From NCBI GenBank assembly GCA_916613615.1, contig OU744720.1, positions 73,373,338-73,437,337 on the forward strand: DNA of 64,000 bases. The letters run 5' to 3'. Below are positions 40,527-51,829 of the stretch, in pieces. The notes under the pieces were generated by a model. That model saw only the letters and a list, made by a program, of their open reading frames with translations, did not search any database and was not told where the DNA came from. Source of the stretch: Steromphala cineraria (lineage: Eukaryota; Mollusca; Gastropoda; Trochida; Trochidae). The translations under genes and the position numbers were made by a program. Position 1 is the stretch's first letter; each line of letters starts with the position of its first letter.

Positions 40527-41383
40527 GACTGTGTATAACCGTACACCGGAACTAGCGAGATGTACAGCGGGGAAATGTTGCTAGCGAGGAGCGTGATCGC
40601 AAACGGGATCACTTAAAAAGCAATCATCGCCGTTTCAGCAAGTTTTTCTATGTTATTATCATGTCAATAGCTTTTCGAGACATAACTATTTAATGTCATA
40701 TCCTGTTCATAGTCAGAGATAGTAAATATGTTACTAACAACAGCATTACCCGCAACTGTCAATGTTACTGTCCCTTGGCAATCTAGTTACAACTAGCTGT
40801 AATGTTATCGTCCCCTAAGTCCTTACGTTACATCTAGCTACTAACCCACCTGGTCCGTGTCACGCATGCGAGGAAATCAGCCAATGAAAAAAGAACTGGC
40901 TGATCCCTTTGAATCGGATAATCTAGTTAATACAAGCTGTTAGAATCGGTCAATCTAGTTAAAACTAGCTGTAATGTTTATTTCCATAAGTCATAAATTA
41001 AATCATTGATGTTTATGCTCATAATGTGTAAAATGCAATATAAATCCTAACGACGCCCGATTCAAAGAGATCAGCCAGTTCTTTTTCCATTGGCTGATTT
41101 CCGCGCATGCGCGACACGGACCAGGTGGGTTAGTAGCTAGATGTAACGTAAGGACTTAGGGGACGATAACATTACATCTATAGTTTTAACTAGATTGTGT
41201 CCCTCGGATACAGAATGATAAGCACATACATTTTACTAAGTATGTGTGCTAAAATTACCACATGATGTCGATTATTTGAAAATTATGAAGTAAACTATTA
41301 CCTAACTTTCGATTTCGGCTCCTCGTTAGCAACATTTCTTCGCCGTATACCTCGCTAGTTCCGGTGTACGGTTATACACAGTG
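40527..41383. mobile_element. 857-bp foldback DNA transposon, non-autonomous, Transib-like ends
   Basis: The left end reads GACTGTGTATAACCGTACAC and the reverse complement of the right end reads CACTGTGTATAACCGTACAC. The terminal inverted repeats extend about 65 bp with some mismatches. A second, inner inverted pair covers about 40779-40917 and 41057-41197 and includes CACGCATGCG and GCGCATGCGCG. The central part repeats AATCTAGTTA-type motifs. ATAAC stands on both sides (40522-40526 and 41384-41388). The related places in U1 and U3 lack the element. A 5-bp duplication with a CACTGTG terminus fits the Transib superfamily; Chapaev/CMC elements are the main alternative. There is no transposase frame. 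Confidence 0.8.
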
Positions 41384-42255
41384 ATAACACATATACAATA
41401 CAATGCCCTTCATTTGTATTTGTTATCCCGTCTATCGTAGCGTTTATCATTCTCGAGATATAAAGTGTTTTCGACAAGAAATCATATGAATACCATCTTC
41501 TGTGTAATCGTTACTGTAATTGATAATAACCTTTACAACGTCCTCAGCAGTTATGACTGTTTATTAACATTCATTCATATAAAAAAATGTAATATCTTTT
41601 CTACAAATTTAACATGCATATGCACATTTGACAGATTGTTCAATGCATGAAGAAACAGAATTATATGACTGGTTTTCGTCATGCTGGGTGACATTGTTCT
41701 CAATAACTTTTTTTTCTTAGGAGATCAACAAAATTCATCATGAATGGATGCAGGTTTGATTTGTTTACTTATAACGAATAATGGTATTGCCATTACGAGA
41801 CACGATTCTTGCAAAGGATAAAAAACCTAAAACGCAAAGACAATGCATCAAAGTGTTATGCAATGCTGCTTTTCATGCCAAACTGTTATGATTTTATGGA
41901 GTTATGTCGTAACTTTTTTCTGAAAATAAGCCTATCGTTCCTCTATAATCAATTAATGAAAGAGCAAGTAATCACAGTATTAATACATCTGTCAAACCAG
42001 CCAAAATGCTCAATTGCAAAAGGTTGAGAAAACGAAATGCACGACAATTGCATATGTGATTGCATTTGGGTTCAGTGACTGCCTATAGGATTGGTGAATG
42101 TTAATGTCTACTCCCTTTTCATTAAAAAAAATAGTTGCAGATACCCGAAATAAGAAATTGTTGTATAAAAACCAATTCCTTAAACGTGTATTAAAATCAA
42201 TTTACCTGCAAAAGTCCATGGATTTCATCCCTTGGCATTCACTTACTTTGTCATG

Positions 42256-45200
42256 TAGTAACATCAGTTATGTAAGTAGGGTTGTGACAGAGCTACAGAA
42301 AGAGCATTCCTACCGATCGCAATAAACCTTATAAGTATTCAGTCCTAAGTGCATTCGCCTGCGCGAAACGCTCATATTTGTACAAGACAGATATATCTTT
42401 TGCTTCTGGGAAGTTTTATAAGAACTAATGTATCTACGTCTTACACGGATTACGAGGATACAATGAGTAACTGAGGAGTAATGAGGAGAAATTGACAATG
42501 AGTTGCAAAAGATGCTCATTTAGTACTTAAAATACCTTCTTAACTGGCTAAAATGGAAAGCGTTTGACATAGATTGTTCATCTTTAGAAGCCTATCAGGT
42601 ATTATTATCACTTGACATTTTGAATAAGCGGGATCAACAGACACGAAAGCCCAACCATTTTCAACGTTGTTCTAATCAGATCTTTACAACGAAATTACTT
42701 TAAAAATGCGAATTCCTCAACGTCAGAGTCCATTCGTGACCACATTACTCATCATTTCAAAAAACGCTAAGGATAAAATATTGCATTTATTTCGTACAAG
42801 TTCAACCCTGCAGACTTTCTTTTTATAAATATCTCGACAATCACAGCTACTTTCAAGCCACTTTTTATTTTTTTCGTTTAAATCATCAATAATTTTTAAC
42901 TGACTTTACAAGCTGCCATTCAAAGCACACAACACAGCAGTTCCAATGAATAAAACAAGCATAATGGGGATGGCGAGAAGATTTATGGTTGTCAATAGAG
43001 CGGAGGTCAGATACAGTGGGGGAATTACAAGCACTTCCAGGACTCAATTAGGCCATAGTATCGATATCTGGTTTCATTACAAAAACTACAATGCTACACT
43101 TCGTATGGGAGTTCGGCATTGACTCGCAATCTGTGAATTCTCTAAGGCCGAGCTTAAGAAGGCAACGTAAATATGATAAATTTGTTCAATCGATCCTCGT
43201 TATGTCATAATCCCGTTTTATTCCCCTGGGACTAGTCTCAAGGAATCACAGCTCTTATAACGCGAGGAACGTTGTCAACACTACCATCTTCTCGTGGCAA
43301 TGGTTCTTGGCTTAATTTACGACAAGGTGCATTAAAAGTCTTGAACCTTGTGTGACTTGGGCAGGGTCACAATGAAGTAACGAGTAAAATGGCAGTCCCT
43401 TCTTCTTGATTGGCGCCAAGTATAATGACAAGAAAATGAGGGTTGTTTCTTTTCCTAGGCCACGTCTAGACCGCACCATCGGGTGATGGATGGGGATGAG
43501 GGTTAGCTCTAATCACTTCCTCTCAATATTTGCTCGCCTTCAGCTCAATAAATAAAAGTACAAATCATCTGTTGACAGCACTAGAGTACACGGAACTCTG
43601 AACAGGTATGTGGAGTGTCGAAATCATTGAAGAATCATTAAGGTCTACGCCAAGGGTTCATACGGCAAAACATAAACAAACGCTAGATAACAAGTGAAAA
43701 TCCTAATAGTCGACAGCTTCAACTGGCTTAACAAGTATCAAGGAAGTGATACTAACATCCGAGAAACCATGAAAGAAATTCAATGATACGTTACTGTTCA
43801 GGAATCAAAAGGATCTCTTGCAATAGACTTTCTTAGTTCTCCTCATATCCACGTCAATGTTGAAGATCAAAGGAGTCAAATGTCATATAAGTATCTCAAT
43901 AAACATCTCCAAGATTAGAACTAAGGTCGAAAAATGTATCCACTTGTAGCAGTGGTACCGTACATTGTTTTAATACTGAACATGTCTTATCCAAGCCATT
44001 TCATAACGCAATTTGTTGTACGCGTAATAAGTTAAGACATTTATCAACTAGTAAACTATCTTACAGTTAATTGTAAAAGTAGCTTAAAATATTCTTAATT
44101 CTACATTTTAATTCTATTTTTTAAGATGTATGGTTTGGATGCTTAAGGTTAACAAAGACACAATAGTGATAAGAGCAGTGTTCCATATTTAACGTTTTCG
44201 GGTTGTGTTTGATCAACATCTATATTGTTAATTTGATAAACAGATCTATATATGTGACTCACAGATTACTTCCTGTTGTCAACCTCTCGTAGTTCCTTCG
44301 TAAATGTATCTTGTTGATGGTCTGTGTATATCCCTTCTGTCATCACGTGTTACATGTTTACTTGGATTATATAAGACTATTTGCCTGTCGGTTGATGGTA
44401 GTCTATAGTTTTCTGCGATTTATATATTTGAAACTTCCCGTGTACAAAATCATGAAATCATTCTTCAAGTATTGACAATGTAAACGTGTCCAACACGTGG
44501 AGTATGATATGGTACAATCTTACCCATGATTCTAGTAAAGGAAAGACAGTGAGGTTGTTGTAAACCAAGCATCCTTACCATCAGTCATTTAGAGAACAAG
44601 ATATAAAACCATCTTTCGCTACAAAACCATAAAGCTCTAATTGGTCATCTTTGATCTATTCTTACGATATCTGGCATGGTTTGTTTCTTTGAAAATGCTT
44701 GGCAAGGATGACGGATATGAAACTACTTTCTACCATTTACTTTACCAGTACCACGTTACCAATTAATTTACAAGACTTTTCTTTGTTCATATACTTTAAG
44801 AAGAAATAGTGATACATTACATCAAAGTTCCGTTGAACAAGATAATACGTTTCAGCTTTAAATGACTTTCAAAATCAACATTCCGAATCTGTATAAATGT
44901 GACATGTCTTCATTTGAAAATGTTACCCAATATTGTACATTGTTACAAGATGTTCAGTATCGTTAAAACAAAAATGTATTAATACCATTTAGTAAGTGTC
45001 ATATAAAAAGGAACAGATGCTCTATAACACGCATTTCCCTCCATGATGTAGTTATTCAAGTCATCAACATATTGTTACCAGCACTTGGCACATTACAAAT
45101 TACCACACAACAACTGAGCAATCAACACCCAGACCGCTTAGGGATTTACACGAATATCAGAATGGGCCAAGTCGTATATCATATCGATGATACACTGTTT

Positions 45201-48200
45201 TGCATGTTTTCTACAATTTCCGTTTGTTGGGACCATATTCATCCTGACGACTGTAGCGCCACCAGTCAAGTCCCACAAAAGGCTAATAGAGCGCTATTAT
45301 GAGGGGTAAGTCGCAGGGGATATTCCGCTTTCACTGCTGTAAGGTTTAGAGGATGTATACATCACATTCCAGGCTGTCAATCGAAGACGGCTCCACCAAT
45401 CAATAGCCCTGCTGAAGCTTGGTCGCAAGCAGGCAGTCACTTCTACAGCACTGGCTAGGCAGGTACTACAGTGGTTAAGAATACAGCACGGACAAGGCTC
45501 GTTAATCAATGACAATTCAAGGATTATGCTTGTTTAGACAGGACAATGAGAAATATTACTAAACAAATATTTGAGTGTGTTTTTCCAATGTTCCTTGATT
45601 AGTTTTCATTCCGGGAGAGGAGAGAAGCGTCCATGCGATTACCACTGGTACGGAACGGCCTTCTAAATCTCACGGCTTAACATTTCGGGTGAGTTTTTCA
45701 ATATCCATATTTTTTTTAAATACTCCTGTTAAATATGTGACTTCAGCTTTGTACACAAGGACATGACACGGGAACATAGAAATATACATATTTAAAGGGT
45801 TTAACACAATTAAGTGCCATTATACGTAAACCATATGACATAAATGAACTAGACAGATAAAACACTTGTGCTTAAAACAATACAAGGACATCAGTGATTA
45901 GTACGTTTAAATGACAGGTCCTGTGTCGCCCTTCACGCTTTCAGCTGTGATGCTATTAAATATTCGACTTCTTACCACTTGAACTTGAAGGTAGGTATTG
46001 ATTTCTTGATTCTTGATAAAATAGAGCGTCTACCTAAAAAATGAACTTCCTGGTATGAAAAAAGACTGATGATTTAGTGATTTCTTGTGTGCGTCAGAAG
46101 TAACAGGGCTATTGGCAATACCCATGTTTGCATAATATATTCATAGCTAAACCATGGTTATCGCTACATGTATACCATATTTCTTCCCACAGTCGAACTT
46201 GTCTTATAGTATTAAGAATAACACGCATACATAATAAAGGCTTGGGTTTGTTTAAATCATTTTCAATTTATCGTAATTTCAAATCTATATTTGGTGTACA
46301 TAAATTTACATTTATAATGATATGTTTTTTAAACGCTTTTTTAATGTCAATAAGTTTTACCACCAAAGGTTAAAATTTGGATGTATCAACCCCCCTAGGT
46401 CAGGTTGAAAATGACACAATACGTCAGCGTATTTCAATTTAAAATAACACATAAACAGTCAGATTGATCCGCGATGACTCATTCTAGCTCGTTATGAGTT
46501 TATGTTATACATAATGAATTATGCTGAGAATATAAGTAGATCGTGCTACATTAGTTAGTTTCGAAATTAATCAGGAAACCTACGCATTTACACACATATT
46601 TGTGTTACTATTTTTTCTATAAAACTCCACACAAATTATTAATAAAATATGTTGCTATCAGGTTATCATATTATATTTATGGAATTGAATTTTAATTAGT
46701 GTTAATGCATCAAAAGCTTTATCTTGTTAACCTTCATCAACCTCTATTCCGAGAGTGAGATTGTGAATTTGATACATCATAACCATTTATATTATTCAAG
46801 TAGACACTAACGTCTATATAACACGCTATATCATCTGTGCAACTAAGTATTACTGTCTATATCAAATGTAGTCTGATAGGAGATAAAGTTACCCTTCATG
46901 AGACCATCATGTTCATTATCATCAATTCCTGGACATATATTTGCGAGTTCTTAGTAAAGACTATGTGCTGGCGAGTCTCTGGTGTCATGTTCATTATTTA
47001 CTTTATCTTAGGAGAAAATGCCGACAAACTTATTGATTGGTTAAATCCAGTACTTACAATATTCATCAGTATTAGTGGGGGATGTGATAATTGTAATCCA
47101 GACAATTTACATCTTACCCGATATATTGTATGTAATATGATGGTATGAGACAATGCAGTATGATACAGACACTGTAACCTGATGACTGTGTCTGAACGAT
47201 GATAAACTGTGTGGTCCCTGTGACGGTATAATGTGTTAGGGTAGACCACTCTGATGACACTGAGTAATACCTTGATCTTCTATCTTGTAATATACGAGCC
47301 GTCTTATCATAAAGTCATCAAAAGATTTTGAACCTTCAAAAGAATGTCTAATGAAACTCTCCATAGACGTCAAACAATTTATGGTAAGGTAAAGTTAAGA
47401 TTAATACTGTTGATAGCCTGCCTTCGATTAAATGTTGCCAGCTTAGTGCTTCACTAGATTAAGGAAACAATTTCAAAGTCAAATACGTTCACATGCTTAA
47501 TATTTTACTCAATTAAAACTATTTGAAAGAAATTACAACATCAATAAAAAATCTCTCATAAAGATAATGTATTTTGATTTTTATTTACTTAACTTCTAGA
47601 TTACAAAAAATCATTACATTTGAGGGAAAGAAATTTAAAGACACCAAACTCTTTCAAGAAAAAAATATCACAAAGATATAATCTGTGAGTGCAAAAAAAG
47701 CAATTCGATCTGGATAGACTATGTCGCAAGGTGAAGTACATAATGGATAATCACTTCCTAAGAAGCAGACTGTATTTCAATCTGGCTCTGTGGAGTGATA
47801 CTCACAATTAGTACAGACTAAACTGTCAGAAGAAATTGCTCACATATTGACAGGTGTCCGATCCCATCTCTTTAACCATTAAAATCATCATCCTTCAGAT
47901 CACCGTACTACGTTAACCTTACAAGCACGACAGGTATAGGGCTTTCCAGCTACATTTATCGTTGGGAACATTCGCTTGTCTATATTAGTAATTTTCCCTG
48001 AGTATCATATCATTTCGTTTTTCAGAAATGATTAATTCCCATGATGTTCCTTCTAATAAAAGAGAAACATGGCTATAATCATGTTTCATTACAGATTAAA
48101 TGGTTTTCGTAGCATGAATTTCTTTGAAGCCATGAATTAGTTATTTTCAATAAACGATCATTTACGTAAGTGGGAGAACTAATAAAGCTTTTTTTTTATC

Positions 48201-49329
48201 TCGTGTTAACGAACAAACTAGTTCCAGGATGGATGCATGAGAAAATCAGTATGATCAATATGTTAACAAGTACATGTGCAGAATATCCCAGTAATACAAA
48301 CTGAAAGTCAGAATTATTTTCCACTGGTCGTGCCAAATATGACGTGAATGACATTAAACACGTAAGACTTACATTATCCTGCCGTACGAATGCATGTGGA
48401 AAAAGATATTCTTATTTTAACGTACTAACTGTTCATTCTTCGACGTCGAAACCTTTGTTTTATCTTTTGGCTTTTTTATCTAAGCAAGAATGTATACGAA
48501 TTTTGACAGTGCGTGTATGGGAAGTCAGCATTTAAAAAGTAGGCGTCACCTTTGATGATCATATATTTACGGTCAATGTTATAATTTAAAGGGATCCCCT
48601 GAGTCCACCCCTCCCGAATTCCTGCCATGCTGCTACGAATTCCTTTTGGAATTTACCTTGGTTAACTATAGCACTCATGTGTATGAGGCTAAATCGCAAT
48701 TGAAGTGATGGCAACTCAGTATCTTTGTTGAACACGTACATGTACAACGATAATATAATTATCACCGAAATATGAAAGAGAACCAAATCCTAAAATCGGG
48801 TCCAAATTCTGTTGGAATATTGACTTCTCACAAACTATGTTGCTTTCGTGAAATTGTGGCCTTAAATACGTAACCAGTACATGCTGAATGGTAACCTCAA
48901 CGTGACACGTAAACCGATTTTATTAAGACCCATGGACATGCAATACATTCATATATTGTTGGACATATATCATCTGTATCTTATAACGCCATGACCTTTG
49001 TTAAAATAAGCTCTTTTGACGTGCTGTATAATTCATAGGTTGCTTCATCATAAAGGCACTGCCAGTAAATCGATGGGCGTCAATGACATTGAAATAGACA
49101 TATGATGGATACTTTGAACATCTGATTTTGAAAAAAAACCACTACTAATTATATTTGTCCTATTGAAGGTATCACTCTCACCCTCCAAGATCAGTGCTTG
49201 TTATCATTGAGACCTGGTAACAGAGATTTAATCTTGACGAGTGTCCACTGTTGAATGAAGCAAGGCGATTCCATCTATCAAGTCTCTTCAACCTAGATTA
49301 GGAACTGACCTAAATCTTTTGTATTTCAG
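42256..49329. other. Single-copy gene-free stretch beyond the array
   Basis: About 7 kb with no similarity to the array units and no convincing exon. Candidate exon-like pieces were weighed: 45604-45682, which ends at CGG before GTGAGT, and the 46 nt from 45951 after a pyrimidine-rich CAG and before GTAGGT. Their phases do not join into an open frame. A mildly GC-richer patch lies at 45290-45520. Large intergenic or upstream intron sequence is the simplest reading. Confidence 0.5.
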
Positions 49330-49565
49330 AAGTCTGTCAACACGAATAGGAAATCAGAAACAGAAGTTCCTTTTTTTGTGATCCATCTGACTGAGAACAA
49401 GAACGCCATTGCACATGAGCGCTGGCGAGAGATGACAGATAAACCAATCTGACCGGAAGTGGACTTTTACTGTCTGCGCATCAAATGGGTGAAGATTCCT
49501 TAGGATGAGTGTTGATAACCTTTGCTTTTGGATTAGTATCGTCAGCGCCTTCCTATTGCACGGAG
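49330..49565 (+). other. Candidate 5' exon with UTR and signal-peptide start
   Basis: The sequence CTTTTGTATTTCAG just before 49330 is a good splice acceptor with a pyrimidine-rich run. The exon would carry about 175 nt of 5' untranslated sequence, then the coding start at 49505, and would end at 49565 before GTAAGA. A transcription start inside this stretch instead of a splice acceptor is an equal possibility. Confidence 0.35.
49505..49565 (+). CDS. First coding exon of an unidentified secreted or membrane protein (partial)
   Basis: From the ATG at 49505 the frame encodes 20 residues, then one further base, before a consensus donor (CGGAG followed by GTAAGA). The peptide has a short polar start (MSVDN), a hydrophobic run of about 13 residues (LCFWISIVSAFLL) and then HG. 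This is the form of a cleaved signal peptide, typical of the first coding exon of receptors, ligand-gated channel subunits or secreted proteins. An in-frame TGA 15 nt upstream fixes this ATG as the first in its frame. The local base composition is richer in GC than its surroundings. No downstream exon was assigned with confidence; the rest of the gene may lie in introns beyond or past the window. A chance match to this pattern is possible, because a hydrophobic run plus a donor is a weak signal on its own. Confidence 0.4.
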
Positions 49566-51508
49566 GTAAGAATCATTTGACCTTTTCCGTAATAGCAATT
49601 TAGGAGTGCAATATGCAACCGCCTTAAGTTAGAAAGCTTTTATGGGCACTTTTGGAAAATACTCAATCTTTCCTAAAGAGCTTGTAAAGTGAAACGAGTG
49701 AGACATTTTCACAAGAGAAATACCAATGTAATTAAAAGGATCGCATTTGGAATAATCAAATTAGACTAAGTACAACTTATTTAAAGTTTCTCTACAACAA
49801 TTTTGTAAACCAATTGGCATAAGCATATTTTGAACAGACACAAACTGTAATTAATATTTAATCATTTTTAATTTTTTTATTTTTGTACCATCGACCTTCC
49901 ACAAGGGATTGTGAGCCATTTCTTTGTCAGGGAGCAGAGCGCCTTTAACCAATTTGCTTGTGATCAGGCTTAAATAAAGATTTTAAGGATTACATTTCAG
50001 TTTCTTTTAAGCCTTGTTTCCCCATACGAATCCACGGTAAGATCACGCAGAGCAAGGGGAGATTTTTAGCTATTGTTGTCGGTATAAGCAAGCTTTTTAG
50101 GAAATGAGGTAAAGGTATCCCCTGGTACATTTAATCAATTCAATCTTGGCTTACGTTGAATGGGTAAAAATAAAAAGGAACTGGAAAATCTTTTTCATCG
50201 CAGCAGGGAGAATAGGCTTCGTAATAGGCAAATGGAGGAAATAGAATATTTAATTTGAAATGAACTTTATTCGTCTATTGCAAGCCTGTGATGTTACATG
50301 AGAAACACAGGAATTTGTTGAACCAAATTTATTCAGTCGTTTGTTTGGTTGGTGAATAGTAAGGATATTTGTCTGAAGATAAACAGTTTTTACAAATATC
50401 TTTAGAAGAAGTAGATTTATGATTGATAAACTAATGAAAATAGGAAACGCATAATCCATTTTATGTTTGATTGTATTTACTTGAAAGCAAACATATCGTA
50501 TAATTTCAATAGAAAGAACATGACATTTAAAAAGGATCTAGATCAAGAGTTCAGTTGTTCTCTGGTGTTGTCAGTCCAAAAAGTGAGGTTTATGAAATTA
50601 TATTGTTTGACTTTTATCAAAACCTTTCATCAACCAGATTTTCCTAAATAATTAACAGGTAAATCTTCTGGTTTTAATATACCGTTGAAGGCAATTGCGC
50701 ATTTGAAAATTTATCAGAACTAGAGTAGGTCTTTTTAAGAGCGATCTGCTATGTAACTTCTATGCAAGGCATTGACACGGCATTTGGTACCTTTCTTTGA
50801 CGCACAATTTCAGGGCCTCTTTGCCCGAAAGTAGGTCTCGACCCAAATTATTTGATATTGTGCTTTGATGAATATTAAAACAATAGATCTTGAACCTTCA
50901 ATTCCCATCTGATGAACAGCGATGTTCCATTTTTACATTTGCAACTGAATTTTGCTGTAGCGAATTCTCCCAAAACAGCTACTTGAGTAGTTATTGTGTG
51001 TTGGACATTGATAAATGCACACCCTCACACGAGCCTTTGAGTTTTCGAATAAAATTGCAGGCAACATTTTCATTTAACGGCAGTCAACAATACTGAGAAA
51101 CGTTGTTTACATCTCGCCGGTTTAGATAACATTGTGATATATCACCAAACCAGAGTTTCCTGAAGATTAAGAGATTATCTTGTTTTTAAAACACCATTGA
51201 TTTTTTTCTTTAAAAGGGATCTCTTTTCTCCATAGCTGTGACAAAACGATGTTAGTGACCCGGATGTAGATATTTTGGGCTTTGTGGGCATTTATGACGC
51301 TGTTTTGAGGGAAATTGGCATCGACGTAATTGACCAGATATGTTGCTCTAATACACATCCCAATTGCAGGCAATGTCAGTTTCTATCAATCAGCCATATT
51401 TACATGTTCGATACTTTGACTTTGAATTATTATCCTGATTTTCATGCTTACAAAATTTGAAATATTGGTTGCCTTTGCTTGGTTGTTAGTACCACCTGCT
51501 TTTGCACT
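49566..51508. other. Gene-free stretch, probable first intron
   Basis: AT-rich sequence without repeats of the array type. One possible microexon of 36 nt (50001-50036) has matching phase with the signal-peptide exon. Open frames at 50250-50459 and 50890-51096 show no recognisable domain and have no fitting splice sites. Confidence 0.4.
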
Positions 51509-51520
51509 TTCAACCATGTG

Positions 51521-51595
51521 GGGGCGGGATAGCGCAGTGGTTAGCGCGTTCGGCTTCGGATCAGGAGGTCCGTGGTTCAAATCCCGCCAGGGGCT
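51521..51595 (+). promoter_or_regulatory. Internal RNA polymerase III promoter of the SINE (boxes A and B)
   Basis: Box A and box B are 33 bp apart, both close to the eukaryotic tRNA consensus. The acceptor and T stems do not pair well, so it is a tRNA-like promoter and not a functional tRNA gene. Confidence 0.8.
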
Positions 51596-51817
51596 CGGCA
51601 ACTGTTCTACACGCAGTCAGGTTTGGGTGCAATACTACACTGAATTTCAGTGCAGTACCACCCATGGTTGCTAGGTCCAGCCAATGCTCGCAGGTTTCAC
51701 CGCAATGCATGGCCACAATAGTGTTGCGGGCTTTCTCCCTGCAATAATACTAGCAGCCGTGATATAAGTGAAATACTCTTGAAAGCGGCGATAAACCCCA
51801 CATTACCTCACCTCACC
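51521..51817 (+). mobile_element. Full-length tRNA-derived SINE
   Basis: The element is bounded by an exact 12-bp target duplication, TTCAACCATGTG, at 51509-51520 and 51818-51829. The head is tRNA-like: box A TAGCGCAGTGG at 51530-51540, box B GGTTCAAATCC at 51574-51584, and an anticodon-loop match CTTCGGA (anticodon TCG), which suggests tRNA-Arg. The middle part is unrelated to tRNA. The 3' part contains GCCGTGATATAAGTGAAATA and GCGGCGATAAACCCC, resembling the tail of many molluscan SINEs, and ends in CCTCA repeats. It would be transcribed by RNA polymerase III and moved by a LINE partner. The exact duplication points to a young insertion. Confidence 0.93.
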
Positions 51818-51829
51818 TTCAACCATGTG

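Larger units (their letters stand above)
33600..42255. repeat. Tandem array unit U4 (last copy, truncated)
   Basis: This is the fourth and shortest direct repeat. Similarity to U1 can still be followed at 42160-42250 (compare 11075-11170) and then stops, which marks the array end. U4 carries an 857-bp foldback transposon (40527-41383) and a truncated TTAA MITE (about 39208-39422). After the core it switches affinity from U3 to the second copy in U1. No coding sequence is recognised. Confidence 0.8.

Noticed and set aside
45604..45996. Two exon-like pieces (ending before GTGAGT at 45683 and GTAGGT near 45997)
   Set aside because: Splice-site matches are good, but joining them gives a stop in the frame left open by the first piece. 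At most they are parts of a noncoding transcript.
46470..46570. Promoter-like patch with TGACTCA and ATATAAGTAG
   Set aside because: Short motifs are frequent in AT-rich DNA and no exon follows at a suitable distance.
51521..51595. A functional tRNA-Arg(TCG) gene
   Set aside because: Stems do not pair properly, the sequence continues into a SINE body, and exact target duplications enclose the whole.
51386..51747. Three overlapping open frames around 51386-51747
   Set aside because: They are translations of the SINE head and body on both strands, which is GC-richer and so has fewer stops.
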